DNA of 64,000 nt, taken from contig CM037861.1 in the NCBI GenBank assembly GCA_021292105.1, positions 28,358,545-28,422,544 of the forward strand, read 5' to 3'. Below are positions 24,338 through 39,300 of this stretch, in pieces. This DNA is from Anadara kagoshimensis. Taxonomy: Eukaryota; Mollusca; Bivalvia; Arcoida; Arcidae. Every line of letters starts with the position of its first letter. Within the stretch, counting starts at the first letter, position 1. The notes under the pieces were generated by a model, which saw only the letters and a list, made by a program, of their open reading frames with translations, made no database searches and was not told where the DNA came from. The position numbers and the translations under genes were made by a program.

Positions 24338-27300
24338 CACCTTGTTTACTTTGTGTTTTTGCAACTTCTTTAAAAATGATGGCAAGACAGCTTTAACATT
24401 TACTGTTTTTAATTTATTTATTTATTTGTTAGTAGGTCCCTGTGAAACTGTGAAATTCCCAATGTGTCAAATAAATGGATTTACCCAAACGTCTTTTCCA
24501 AATTGGATGAACGATCAGAGTCAAGATGATGCACTACAATCGCTGGCAATGATTATGTTTCATGAGAATAACCAATCACAATCAGAATCGCCACATGGAG
24601 ACGCCCATCAAGAACCTCCTCCAGGAGCCGGTACGCCTGATAACTATACACATTCTCAAGATTATGGACCTGGGCCAGGTCCAGGAAACAACATGTCGAT
24701 GCCAGAAATGCCAGAAATGAGTATGGATCCAGCTCGCATGTATTTTTTTTCTTGTTCATTATTTTTCCCAAAATGTAATGAGCAAGGTGGCAAAATGCCA
24801 ATGTGTCGAAGCTTCTGTCTTGGTAAGTAGTGGATTTACTTATGTAATATTTATGTAATTTTTTTATCACCCAGAAAGAATTCGCATAATTATACTCTGA
24901 TGTACTTATGAATGGTTTCCTATTATAAGTAAAACAAATATACCTGTTTAATTTTATTTTTTAAGTAAATCTTTCACAATTTGGCTTTTTAGCAACCTTC
25001 ATATGTTTTGACTTGCAAAACTTGTTGATCAGTGCAAACAGTTCTATAAGGGCACACGATTTCCCAAACTAGCACATGGCTAGGAATTGATAATGATTTG
25101 CTTCAAGGACATTGTAGTGTCATATTGTTATTGTGAAATTTGAAAAATAATAATAAAAACTTCGCAATCCATGTTCAAATCACAATCCCAAAGCAAAGAA
25201 AAACTGAAAAAACAGACAAATTAATTTAAACAAGTGAACTTCCACCAGGAAAGTGAGACCGGTTCTCCAGAACATCGTCATTATTTCTTTGCAAATAAGG
25301 TAATTTTATAAATAACACAAATAAATGGCATGATATGCATATAAAAAAAACAAAGACAAAAAACTTTATAGTAACTGCTTTAAAAGATATACACGGTCTT
25401 CCGATTCTTTGACATTGAAATTCCTATCATTCAGTAACTAGTATGATTAATCATAACTTGTATTAACCATTCATATTATGTGAATTCCCTAGAACGGTAC
25501 TTTGTTGAAAATCTCCTTCCCAATAATTGATCATTTTATATAAATAGAAACTTAAACCGGTAACAGTGTAAGTCAGAGATATCTCAAACGAGAATGGATA
25601 TTTTCCTGCCCAGAACATGCCGTAATTATTATCGTCTGGATTAGACACGTGTTTATAGTCTTTGCTCAGATAAAAGTATGACAAACGTGATGACTTCAGT
25701 TTTTTCTTTTATTAACATTTTTTTCTATGTAGCAATAAACATGGTTTCCCTGTTTCAGTGTACATGTACTATTATATAGATCAAAAATAGACCACTGTTA
25801 TTTCGCGAGAGTTTTATTTTTGCGTAAATTCGCGAATTTAAATATCACGCGAGTATTTCTAGCACACAGATATTTGTATGCTGACATACACATGTTGTAT
25901 TCAATTAATTTCCAAACGCGAATTTAAAAAATCGCGAATAAGACAAAGTCGGTCTTGACGCGATATTTTTTACTCGCGAAAAATAAGTGATCCACAGTAT
26001 TTGACAAAATAATATGCTATAGAAGCTTGTTTCAACTACAAAAAATTTATACAACAAAATAAGCTCGTTACCAACGAATTGTTGCTTTATGAATATTACA
26101 TGCCTTTGTTTGTTAAGGTTCTCAGAAAGTTTATGCCCGTCATTACAATATTGTTCAGAAGTATGATGTCTTTTTATTCAAAATTATCATATTCTATATT
26201 TTGCGCCATTCATCTCATTTCATTGTCAATTCGCGACGGGTGTATATAGACATAGATATATATAGACAGGAAATGTTAACTTAAATTAAAAGTTTTTGAC
26301 TTTGTTTTGTAATTGTTATCTGAACATGGACCATTATGCTTGTGTTTATGTCTATCAAGTAGACATTTTTTTAAACTTGTTTACTTTGTATCGGAGATTT
26401 TTTGTGCCAAATAAATCCCGCGATAAGCGACATTTCTAAATATCAAGCCGTCAGATTACATTTCAAATACTAAACTAATATTTACCATATGACTACCTGT
26501 CTTTGATGAAATACACAAAAGCAATTGTATTGTAATTCCCATGAAAGACAATTGATGTGTATCAATTTTCCCGCAATATAACGTCATGTCCTACACAGGG
26601 GGTCACGTGGTCATGTGAGATACACCGATCTTGCATGGCTTAAAATCCTATCTCACATGAGCAGGTATGGAAGAAATAGCGCCAAAGGTTAAACAAATCA
26701 AAATATTTAAAGATAAGAAATGACATTTCTGCTCATGGTATTTCAAGGGGTAATGCAAGGTAGTGTGGCGCGTGCCAAATTCGATGAAGGGCGAAGGTTG
26801 AAAACCATGAGCAGAAATGTTATTTCTTAATTGAATTATACTGAAATTAAAACCTCGTGTACAATTATTTTTGCGGATTGTGACTGGCGTATTTACGCGA
26901 AAATTTCCAAATTACAGAAAATAAAATAAAATAATGTGCATTAAATCTATTTTGAATAGAGTCATTCATATTTATATGTATTGCATTTCAATTTTAATTT
27001 TCTGTTTAGAGATGCTTGAGAAACATAACATAACCGATGTACCAGGCAAAACTATAAACATAGAACAGCTGTGTATGTCTTTTCCTGACCACAATTGTCT
27101 ACGACCAGGACCCAGTAAGTTCAAATAAGAGAAAGACTGAGTTTGCTATTAGGCACAACTATAAACACTAGTGTCACTTCAAGGTTGTTTTTAGATTTTT
27201 ATATCGCTTTCAAACAGACTTAGGTATCTATGCAATCATAATAATCTATTATCTATCTGTTTAAGAAGAGCTTTCATAGTCCAACTACTATAGTGTAGAT

Positions 27301-30300
27301 GATTTTTTTATCACAACTTTAGTATTGCATATTATACCAGTTTCAATTTCACAGCACTAGGCGGCCTTTTCGAAATACACTTCCGCATCATTAGTGCTTT
27401 GACCAAAATTGTGACACTATTTTTGTCTTCAAGATCTTTAAAAGATACTCAAAAACCAAAATATATTTTACCAAATTAAGAAATACTTTGCATGGTGAAG
27501 TATATGAGAGAGAGAGAGAGAGATAGTTTGATATTAGAACAAAACTAAAAACACTAGCATCACTTCAAGATTGTTTTAAATTTTTTATATTACTTCCAAA
27601 CAGACTTAAGTATCTAAACAACGTTTTAGAAGAGCTTTCATGGTCCAAATACTTTTCTGTTAATATATACACAATTTTAGAATAGATATGCTTTCCTAAA
27701 GCGTCATATCATATGTGATGAATACTAGGAATAATTAATATTGACAGAAACATTGTATTTGTGGCAGTGGATGTCGAATTTCCACAGTTGGCGACATGGC
27801 TTTGAAGTTAGGGCGCTTGGCTTTGAGCACAAGATGCCCCACTACATTGAATTCCACCGCAGTCATTCAGAAGTTGGAAAGGGGTTCCCTTGTCGTAGGC
27901 CTTTGCTAGTTTAGTAGTTACCAGTAGAATGAGGATTGAGTGGCCTGTCGAATTTCTATAGTTGGCGACGTGGCTTAGTATTTAGTGCGTTCGCCTTTGG
28001 GTACAAAATGATCTCCTACTTTGGATTCAACCCCTGTCATTCAAAAGTCTTGTCGTAGACATTTACTAGTTCACTAGATACCAGTATAATGAAGTGAGTG
28101 ACCTATGCTGTGTATCTGCTTCATTGCCAACAAGCACAATGCAAATAAGAACTCAAGTTTCATGCGTAAAACTAGCCAATTAATCAGTTTATGTCGTCTT
28201 TTATTTTAGGTCAGGAAATAAGCCAAGAAACTATATCGATGATAACTGAAGCAAGCAAAAAGTTTACAAGACACATTGAACTGAAATTAAAACCATCAAG
28301 GCAACACTTTAAATATCTATTGACAGAAAATGACAGAATGCAGTATTTATCCACACTGCCAATTACCCTTAAAGCGTCATTTGAATACTTAGTCGGCAAC
28401 AACAGTAAGTAATTTTGAAATAAACTAATAACAGTATTGAATGGCTTTCAATTTAACATTGCTCATTTTAGACTTTAGAACTTTCAATCTTTTATAGCCG
28501 ACATTATATAACATGCAAATGTGGTTTTAAAGAAAGTATAAAAAACAAATGAAGTACGTAATAACAGGTTAATTAATAATAGTATTTATTGGCATAAATC
28601 AAAAACGAGCTTATGGTCCAACATATATACATAATAAATACGATAGCGGCAGAATACGGTATTAACATAGAAGGTGGTCTTAGCATTAAATTAAACTATA
28701 CAATGCAGTAACATAATTACGAATAACATTATCAATATGTCAATAACTCTGTTCTATGGTTCCAAGCAGCATGAATATATTTTGATAATAAACATTTAGA
28801 ATTAGAACTAAATAAAGTATTAAATTTATATAACAATGGCCAGCTATTAAAATATTTTGGTAACAATCGTAAACGTAAATGACGATATGATTGACACACT
28901 AGTAAAAAGTGGAATTCATCCTTAACCATTTTCATATTGCATACTGTACATACTGTACCTAACCTACAATGTCTGGGTACACTTGTATGTTATAAAAATC
29001 TTTTATGGACATTGTTATTTTACCCTCGGGGTTGAACATTTAAGTAGGAGATCAGTATTGCTGCATGCATGATTCTTTGGTGGAAAGATTCAACTAGGGG
29101 GCATAGATTTTTCTATCCTACAAAACTAGATCGATTAGCACTAATTGAATATGCTTCTTCCATTTAAATGAAAATGAAAATGCTTGGCTTCAAACATGAA
29201 TTAAATACGTCGGTGCAATGTTCTCTGTAAAATGTAATATGTTAAATATATTCTATCGATATAAATCAATAAACTATTTATCAAGGAAAAGAATATAAAA
29301 TTTATAATTTTCTTTATGTCAGCCTACACATCCTTTTCTAACAAGAGGTATTGATACTTGTATTGATACTTTGGAACATGCTGAAATGGTTTTAAAGTGA
29401 ATACCAGTATACTATTTGGTACTTTTTTGTGGATGTAACATTATGGTACCAGATAACAAAATTTCAACATTCGTTTAAATATATTTGGTCCAATACAGGG
29501 TCTAGAGTTCAACCCCGTAAAATATATTAGAACTTTGGTTGCGGGTTCCCAGTATAGTACCAGACTCAAGTAGTAATATATTTTATTAATCATAATTGAC
29601 GTCAAACAAGCTCTCGCATGGTCAGCTATGGAAGGGTACTACTTGTAACTCCAGACAGGGAAATATTAACCCGAGCTCTACTATATTTGGTGCAAAATCC
29701 GGCTAAACAATTGATGCTTAACTGTACTCAACAGAATGTATTTTCTCCAGCGTATTATGTTATCAATACTGTATACTTCTTCACGTTTGTGTGGAGTGAA
29801 AACGTTGCAATATCCGGATTTTATTTTAATTCGTTTCAATTAAAATTAATATGAATGAACGCTGTGTACACTTTATATCATTCATATTAGTTGTGAATTG
29901 ATGAATGAATTAAAAAGAATTAATGCTTAAATCAAATGTATTATGTCACAGCACAAACGGCGAAGATAAAAGCCTCGTTCTGACACAGGTAAAGCTTGTT
30001 TGAAAAGATTTCCCCTTTCTGTTGTCACAATTTATCGATACACCTTTAGGTTCATTGATCAATATTGACGTTAAAAAGATTACGAGGCTATCTTGCTCAG
30101 AACTATTTTATGGATATTGCAATCTGGAATGCAAAAATATTTTCAAATGACGTAAAACCCAATCGTATATAATAATGTATGGAAGAACGTGATTTTTTCG
30201 AATTTAATTGTTTTGTTTTCTGGTTTGCATTAATTGTTGTTTGATTGATAAGTACTCCAGAACAGTATAGTCCAACCTGCTTTAAAGGCCAGTAGCGTTG

Positions 30301-33300
30301 TATCCCAATTGTTCTTGATTCATCAAAAACAAACATACTAATCCATGTTCGAATCACAATCCAGAAGCAAATTAAAAACTTTGGAACTGACAAGTTAGGT
30401 TAAACACGTGAACTTCCACCAGGGAAGTGAGGCCGGGTGCTCCGGAAGGGTAAGCACCTCCTGTTTAGCTAGCTACACCCGCCACGTGTGTAATCAAAAT
30501 TGTGTGAAAGGAACATGGAACTATGAGACGTCAAATATATCCAGGGCAATCCTGGACACAGAGACATCAAACTTATCAACAATACTGTGATGACGGACAT
30601 TATTATTATTTGAACCTGTCCATAAAGTTCACTTTTATGGGTTCCCTTGAGTGGTCTTTAGAGACAGGTTTGACTGTACTTGAAGTTTTAAAGACTTCTA
30701 AGACATTTTATAAATTTCAATTTCCAACACTGATAGTACATATACATTATAGTTTAAAACTCTATGTAACGTTTTAATAACAAGGTAAACGTTAAAATTT
30801 ATTTAGCGAGAAGACTGATAATTGATCATTGCCTTAATCGATACATGGATAATTTGGTTAAAACACTACCTTAAAGCATATTTGCAAATTTTACAGTTTA
30901 ACGTGTGAAAATTTCCAACTTACAAAATGTACACAAATAATGAAATTGTCTTATAATTTGAATATACTTTACAACATTAGGAAACTGTATATTCCCTTAG
31001 AAACTATAATTTTATTAGTTTGATGTTATTAGTCTTTAAATGAAATTTTCCTACAACGAAGTATTGTTTAGTTTTACATCGACACAAATTTGATAAACTG
31101 TTAATTTAAGGACTTAAATTGATATTTGACATCTAAACCGGCACGTGTCAATGGAAATTAAACTAGTTCTAGGGGACATAACTCAAAAATTTAAATATTT
31201 TGCCCCTATATTTTCGACATAGTACGCAGAGAACTAAAACTATTTGACAAATATAGTGAACTTTAAGACATAAATGAAGGACTTAGGATAAGAAGAAAAA
31301 ATTACATGAAATTTAAATGTAATATATAATAGATTTTGCTTTACACGATAGACAACAGGCAATATTTTTCATTGATTTTGAAACTTCTGTCGATTAACTT
31401 GAGGAATGCGTGTTCGAGATGTAAACAGTTACATCTATAGTATAAACATCTGTATCGATCGTACCGTTACAACTATTTTTTACCCATTCCTGTGTTAGCT
31501 TGGGTTATAACAGTCCACTTCTTTCCCGACCGAGACCCCAAAAGTGATGTAATGAAATAAATAAATATTTCAGTATTTTCAACATATTGGAGTTCACCTT
31601 TGTTTTGAACTTTTATTTTGATTGTGTAATTTCGAGAATGCTTGGAACGTTTATTATGTTTTATTTACACGGCTATAATCGATTATTTCTGAAACCGTTG
31701 AAGTGTCACAAATTGACCTTTTCCGTGACCCGCACTGTCGGCTGCAATGTTTATCTGTAATACTGATGCAACATTTCAACTTCTGTTTTCTCCGATAATC
31801 ATGGGATATTTTTTATTTTTTAAAAGAGAAACTTTACTTTTTCAATTGTTAAAAATGGGGATAGTTTTAATGGTTAAATAATTAAAATTTGCAAATAAAA
31901 CATGTAGAAGTTTTGATCTTATCAATATTTCACTGTTAGATCTGTTTACGTCTTTTGAATGATTGACAGTTTGTTTGCCGCAAGTTACAACAAATACTCA
32001 GTTTTTGTAATTACATATTATACAGTTTTAACTTTTCAGCAACAGACGACCGTTTCTGAATACCAATTCCTTATCAGTAGTAGTAGTGTTTGAACCAAAG
32101 TTGTGAAACCAATGTTTTTCAAGATGTTGAAAAATACCCTAAGGACAAATTTTAAAGGAATCAGTTGCACCTGATACGAAATTAAAAAAAATATCCTTCT
32201 TTAAAGTGATCTATAAATTCCAGTTAATGTGTAGCTTGAATCTTATTTTAATATTTGTGTTGTTTTTTTTTAAATGTAACCCAGTGGGTATTAAGTAATG
32301 CTCTAAATTTGAATAGCTTCGTATTTTGCTAGACGTGGGCTGCTGAGTTGTATCACAAAATCTGTAACGACTTTCTGCACACTTTCTCACCAAAAAGATG
32401 TTAAATTATATTTGGGAAGTTTTTATTAGAAGTAACATTTATCTGAGTATCTAAAAATAAACATGCGAATGTATTTCTTTATTTTAAAATATATGATATA
32501 ATTCAATTTTTTACAAATTTGCAGAAATATAAATTTCGTAGGATAGTAATATTTAGCTAGGTATCTTAAAATAAACATACTGATTTATTTGTTTATTTTT
32601 AAATATATGATATAATTTAACTTTATTCAAATTTGCAGAAAAATAAATTTTCGTAGGATAGTAATATTTAGCTAAGTATCTTATAATAAACATACTGATT
32701 TATTTGTTTATTTTTAAATATATGCATATGATATAATTCAACTTTTTACAAATTTTCAAGAAAAACTTAAATTGTCGTAAGATAGATAATGAAATTATTT
32801 CTTCTTTTTATTTATCATTAAACTGGCTTAAAGATTTTAATTGTTTAGTTTATTCTATAAAAAGGGATGGGATTTAGATAAGAAATTCGAGTTTGCAGTG
32901 ATATATTTTAATTTCTAATATCAAACATTAGTCAAACTTTTTTGTGAAACCATTGGTATTGTAATTAAAATGTTTCTATTTTTTTAAAATGCTTAAAAAT
33001 GCAACAACAATAATAATAATTTTAAATTTTGATCACAAACTAGATTTTTATATTTTTTTCTCAATCTCAGAATAACAATTATTAGCTCACCTGACCGAAG
33101 GTCATGTGAGCTTATGGCATAGCGCAGCGTGTGTATGTGCGTGCGTGTGTGCGTGTGTGCGTGCGTGTGTGTGTGCGTCGTTAACACCTATTTTCGACTT
33201 CTCCTCTGAAACTACTGGACAGTTTTTAATGAAACTTTGTCAGAAGTATATATGGGCCGGTGCAATTCAGATTTGTTCGTGGCGTTGCTATGGCTACCAT

Positions 33301-36300
33301 AACTAGGTCAAGGTGACCTAGGGATGCAAAAATCTTAAAAAATCTTCTTCTCCGAAACCAATGACTGGAGAAAAAATCTGATGTGATATTTGGCTTCTCT
33401 AGGGTCTTAAGCCTATAGTTTGTTCATTTTGTGAAATTCGGATAAAACATAGGTTACGCGTTTTTGCGTTTAATTTTGAAAAAATCGTAAAATAGCTTCA
33501 AACTGTTTTAACTTGACTATTTGACCAGATAATGACATGGGGTTTTCAGTTTTGACATCTTCTTGTTAGTATCTTCAAAATGAGGTCAAGGTCAATTGTG
33601 AAGGTCGTGACCTAATTTTTTTTACCTCTGATTATAATTATTATCTCGAAAACTATAAACTTTTTGTATAGGCATGTACATTAGAATGTTGTAGGTATTG
33701 ATACAACGATCATTTTGATGTATAGAAAAAGGTCATGGGTTCAAAGGTCAAGGTCACAGATGCGAAACAATACCGAAATGGTTAATTATCTAAAAAACTA
33801 TAAACATTTTGTATAGGCATGTATATTAGAATGTTGTAGGTATTGATACAACGATCATTTTGATGTATAGAAAAAGGTCATGGGTTCAAAGGTCAAGGTC
33901 ACAGATGCGAAACAATACCGAAATGGTTAATTATCTAAAAAACTATAAACATTTTGTATAGGCATGTATATTAGAATGTTGTAGGTATTGATACAACGAT
34001 CATTTTGATGTATAGAAAAAGGTCATGGGTTCAAAGGTCAAGGTCACAGATGTGAAACAATACTGAAATGGTTAATTATCTCGAAAACTATAAACTTTTT
34101 GTATAGGCATGTATATTAGAATGTTGTAGGTATTGATACAACAATCATTTTGATGTATAGAAAAAGGTCATGGGTTCAAAGGTCAAGGTCACAGATGCGA
34201 AACAATACCGAAATGGTTAATTATCTCAAAAACTATAAACATTTTGTATAGGCATATATATTAGAATGTTGTAGGTATCGATGCAATGATCATTTTGATG
34301 TATAGAAAAAGGTCATGGGTTGAAAGATCAAGGTCACAGATGCGAAACAAAACCAAAATGGTTAATTATCTCGAAAACTATAAACATTTTGTATAGGCAT
34401 GTATATTAGAATGTTGTAGGTATTGATACAACGATCATTTTGATGTATAGAAAAAGGTCATGGGTTCAAGGATCAAGGTCACAGATGCAAAACAATACCG
34501 AAATGGTTAATTTTCTCGAAAACTATAAACTTTTTGTATAGGCTTGTATATTAGAATGTTGTAGGTATTGATACAACGATCATTTTGATGTATAGAAAAA
34601 GGTCATGGGTTCAAAGGTCAAGGTCACTGATGCAAAACAATACCAAAATGGTTAATTATCTCGAAAACTATAAACTTTTTGTATAGGCATGTATATTAGA
34701 ATGTTGTAGGTATTGATACAATGGTTATCATGATGTAAAGAAAAAAGTCATTGGGGTTTAGTATTTATGTGTTCTTTAAATCTATCAGCTAGCCATTAGT
34801 TATCAGGTGAGCGTATCAGGCCCATGGGCCTCTTGTTTTTTAAAGATCTAGTCTGTTGATCACTTTAGTCGAATGGCAAAGGAACAAAATTTCAAAATTT
34901 ACAATGCAGACCTTTCGAAAGTTTAACACCTGGCTAATGAAATTGAGCCAAGATTAGATTCCCAAGCGACCGATGTATGGCCGAAAAGCCGCCAAGTCAT
35001 GAAGAGAAGTGTTGCTGGTGAAAAGTTGTCGAAATATAGCTAACAAGGAACAAATATGAGCTGCCTATTCGGCACTAATTCGTTAGCTTACTGTAAAACT
35101 TTCAATAGGTCTGTACTGTAGGTGGCAAAATATCGGTCAATGGAAGAGTATCTTGCTAAACTGAAAATTATTGCTTAAACGACCAAGTATTTATTCACCG
35201 AGAAGCCAGTTCAGGCTTATTTGAATGTTAAGTAATATTTAATCTTTAATTCATTATTGCCATTTTATAATCATAGAAAGGAAAACTATTGACTTTGCTT
35301 CAGTTGATAAACATCCATAGCACTGCATTATTGCTGATTAATCTTGATGTGCAATTTCGATTATTATTTTTGCGCTAAAGTAAAGAAGTCCAAGCAAATT
35401 AACACATAATAAAGACCCACCATAAACATGTATATCACTACAAATATCAGTGGTTCAAATGGGGTTCTATTTTCTTGTTTTGTTTGGATGTTTTACCTGC
35501 ATTGTTTCTTAATACTGATTGTGTTGTGACGCCGAATACAATTTTTCAATTGCATATTCCCTTGGTTTTTATACCCCTCTTATAATTATCTCGCACAAAA
35601 CGAATTGATTCTGGTGCTGTAGTTCATTTTAACATTGAGGATCATAGTTTTAAAATTTTATTTTTTATAGGAGTACAACTGGAAAAGTTTGAAGTACATG
35701 AGCTAAAACAGTTTTTAACGACATTATGGAGGATGAGACAGGAGGATATACAGTTATTTCTGGCATTGGATGGCAATACTATAAAAACAGTCAATTTTGA
35801 TACATTGCCAACGTCAATTATCGAGTTAGTTGTTATGTATAAGGTAATGTTTTAGTTTTTATATTAGGATCTGTTTAAATTAGAATTACTAATTATTGAT
35901 CTCTATTTACCCAAAATTACACTCGATGTATTTGACTTCCCAAAGTTTCATGTTTCTTTACTTATAATGTCGATTTCACACGTGCCGGGTAAACCTGTCC
36001 GCAACAGGAGATGTTTACTATTCCGGAGCACCCGGTCTCAATTCCCTTGAGAAAGTTCACGTGTTTATTTTGGTTTGCCAGTTATATTTTTTCACTTTGC
36101 TTTTCGATTGTGCTTTGGACATCGATTGATTTGTTTGTTTATTATTATTTTATTTTTGAAAGGACTAATTCAATTATAATTTGACATAATGGTAATCGGA
36201 ATAAGATCTGTAAGTCTTGCCAAGTAATCACCGAGAATTTAATGAAGATACCAATTTAATAGGAAACCGTCATGTGACGACATATTCAAATGATCTGCTA

Positions 36301-39300
36301 GAAGCAACAAATGCTGAGAATAGATAAATATCCTTACGATTTTAGCCCTTATTGATTTATATTTAATAACTGATACATAGTAAAAATATTTTCTTGTTCA
36401 AAAAACTATGACGCATGATTCACTTTACACGACTGTTAATCCTAATAATTTTCTGCAAAATCTAAAATTAAGATCATTATCTACGATTGGTGATGCCCAA
36501 TACTTATAATGTACGTGACAGTTGGTGAATAATTACCAAAGTAGCGGGGTTTTAACCACATACAGTGAATAACTTGAGTTATCTTAAATTTTCACACCAT
36601 GTCTCCAAATAAAACAAATTTTTAATGATACATAATGTTCGCATTGTTGATTTGACCTATTTTGTGTTTAGAATTAAGTTTGAAAGGCATACGATGTATA
36701 ATTCGATGTAATAGCTTTATTTCTTTAAATCAAATACGTTGTACATATTGGTAGTCTACAACTCCTACTAGATCTATTTTATTTTAAGATCTTTTTTGTT
36801 TTTTTCAAAACAAAAGAATCGGTTACACCTGTCGCTTTTCATGTTAAAGCACTGTTTTGTCTCGATTTATTTGTGTTCAATTGAAATGGAATGACAGTTT
36901 TGGTGTAAAAACTGAATTGTTTCAATGGACCTTTTTTTCGAACAATAGTTATGACGTTATTTTCATTCATAAAATCATTCATGTCAATAAAGGTAATCTC
37001 AACAGCCGAATTGTTTCAATGGACCTTTTTGCAAAAAGATAGTAAAATGTACTTCTGAAGAATGCGTTCGCAATGTTTATTTTTATCCTTTTTATCTAAG
37101 CGATGTTAGAATTGAAATGATCTATATTTTCCCGTGGTATATCGTCGAATAATACACGGTCCGTCATTAACATGCGGCGAATATATCAGTATATTTTTCC
37201 GCATGTTAACGACGAACCGTGTATTATTCGACGCTATATCACGGGTAAATGTTGATTATTTCTTAATTATACATCCTTTACTTCTCTGTTAGTTATCCTA
37301 TCTATGTTATATTCAATTAGAAGTTATAAACGGTTTTGAAATTTGAAAACCTTAAAAATGTTAATACAGCAAAATAAATTCATTTACATTATTTAAAACT
37401 TAAGAATAGTAGACTTTATAATAAAGATTAAATAGTAGACTTTGTAAATCCTGTAATATGATATAAAAATACCATTTTCCATGGAAAGGATGTTTGTTTT
37501 TGATTTCATAACTATTATATATGATATTCGTACAATAAATATATTTAACTTATTATTGGTATATGTTGTAAATTCTAAATTGAAAGAACGTCTTAAAGAA
37601 ATTATTCACTTGTCTTTCTTTTACAAAAACGGTAAGTCAAGATACAAATATCTGGTGCTGAACAGGGATTCTGGTTATTTTGTCAAGCACCATACGGATT
37701 CCAAACAAAAATATACTGAAGATACCATCAACAAAATGTTGGAGTTTTTGATAGATAACATATTTGTTGTGTTTGGTAATATAGTTTTTCAGCAAACGAT
37801 CGGTATACCAATGGGTACAAACTGTGCACCATTGCTTGCTGATTTGTTTCTTTATTCTTACGAAGCAGAATTTATGCAGAACCTTGTTAAATCTGGAGAG
37901 AAGACTGTCGCCAAATCATTCAACTCAACATACAGATATATAGATGGCGTTCTGTCTCTTAACAATCCTAAATTTGGAGACTATGTAAATGCCATCTATC
38001 CTAGTGAGCTTGAAATAAAAGACACGACTGATTCCTCAAGTTCTGCTTCATATTTAGACTTATAACTGAATCATAACGCACACGAAAGGCTACATTTGAA
38101 ACTTGGATTAGTATGTTTGTTTTTGATTGTATGCTCTTATCGTTTTGAATCTTTCATCTTGCAATACATATAATTTGCATGTTTGTAATGATGCTGACAG
38201 TGTTTAAGCTCTGTTTAATACTTGTAGAAATAGCCATGAGTATGCTTACTTCGATAAAGATATTGAAATTACAAAATAAAAACAGTTTTAGTGATAATCG
38301 TTTACTTGAAAACATCCTAAATTTAAGCGTTATTGCTAATATATGCCAGAATATGTAATTTTATACTGTGTCACAATAAACTCGACCATTGTAAAATTTG
38401 AAATAAAAATCCAAAAACTAAAAAATCTAAAATCCATCTGTATTTTGTTCGTATTCTTTTCGTGTTTCAAATGATGTTATGAAGTAATTTTTGGTGCATG
38501 AAATTAAATTTCCTTAATGAAATTATGAGACGTGTGAATATGAAATGATATGACTTACGTTCTGCAAAGTTAAATGATGTTTTTGATGTGTTAATTTTTT
38601 TTGTTAAGTATTAAATAAAAGGTTAGATAACATATTGCGTAATGTTTATAAGAGTAAGTTTAAATGTCATCATGTATATATATATATATATTGTTTGTTC
38701 TGTTTTAGCCAAGTGTTGTACACGAAATAGGAGACGGATTAACAGATGAACAGATAGAACAATTTTGTCCACGACTGTTGAACAATAAACGTCTTAACAA
38801 ACGATATATGGAGTACATACTTGGAAACATCCCAAAATGTAATATATTCATCATGCAACACACGGACGAGGTAAATAAAAGGTTATATATTGTAAGCCTC
38901 GACTTATAAGACCCTTACAAATTTCACTGCCATCCTTACATTATTGCTAAAAAGGTATGATGTCTCTGTATCCAAAATTATCCTTTAAATATAAGACGTC
39001 CTATCGTCCTTTGTTCATTTCAATCTCAATTTAAATGAGAAACCTACCGGGTCTAGCTAGCAAAATTGTTTTTATGTTCAGCTTTATGTAAAAATAAAAG
39101 AATTACGCCGTCTTTAAACTTAAATTGAGTATTTTCGACAAACATAATAAAAAATACACTTGAACCGATAAAAAAAAAACAAGTAGATTCAAAGGCTAGG
39201 TACAGATGATGCAGCAGTAGATTAAAACAAAATTGCAATTTTAGATTAAATTTAGAGATGTATAAGCTACAAATTGTATGAAAGATGTCAAAGATGAAAT

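Noticed and set aside
29618-29854. 78-codon + frame in intron 8 as a missed exon
   Set aside because: No acceptor or donor giving phase 1 to 1, and no repeat-family pattern. Exons 8 and 9 join correctly without it.
33106-33306. Cys/Val/Ala-rich 66-codon frame
   Set aside because: Encoded by the GTGCGT microsatellite inside the family A element.
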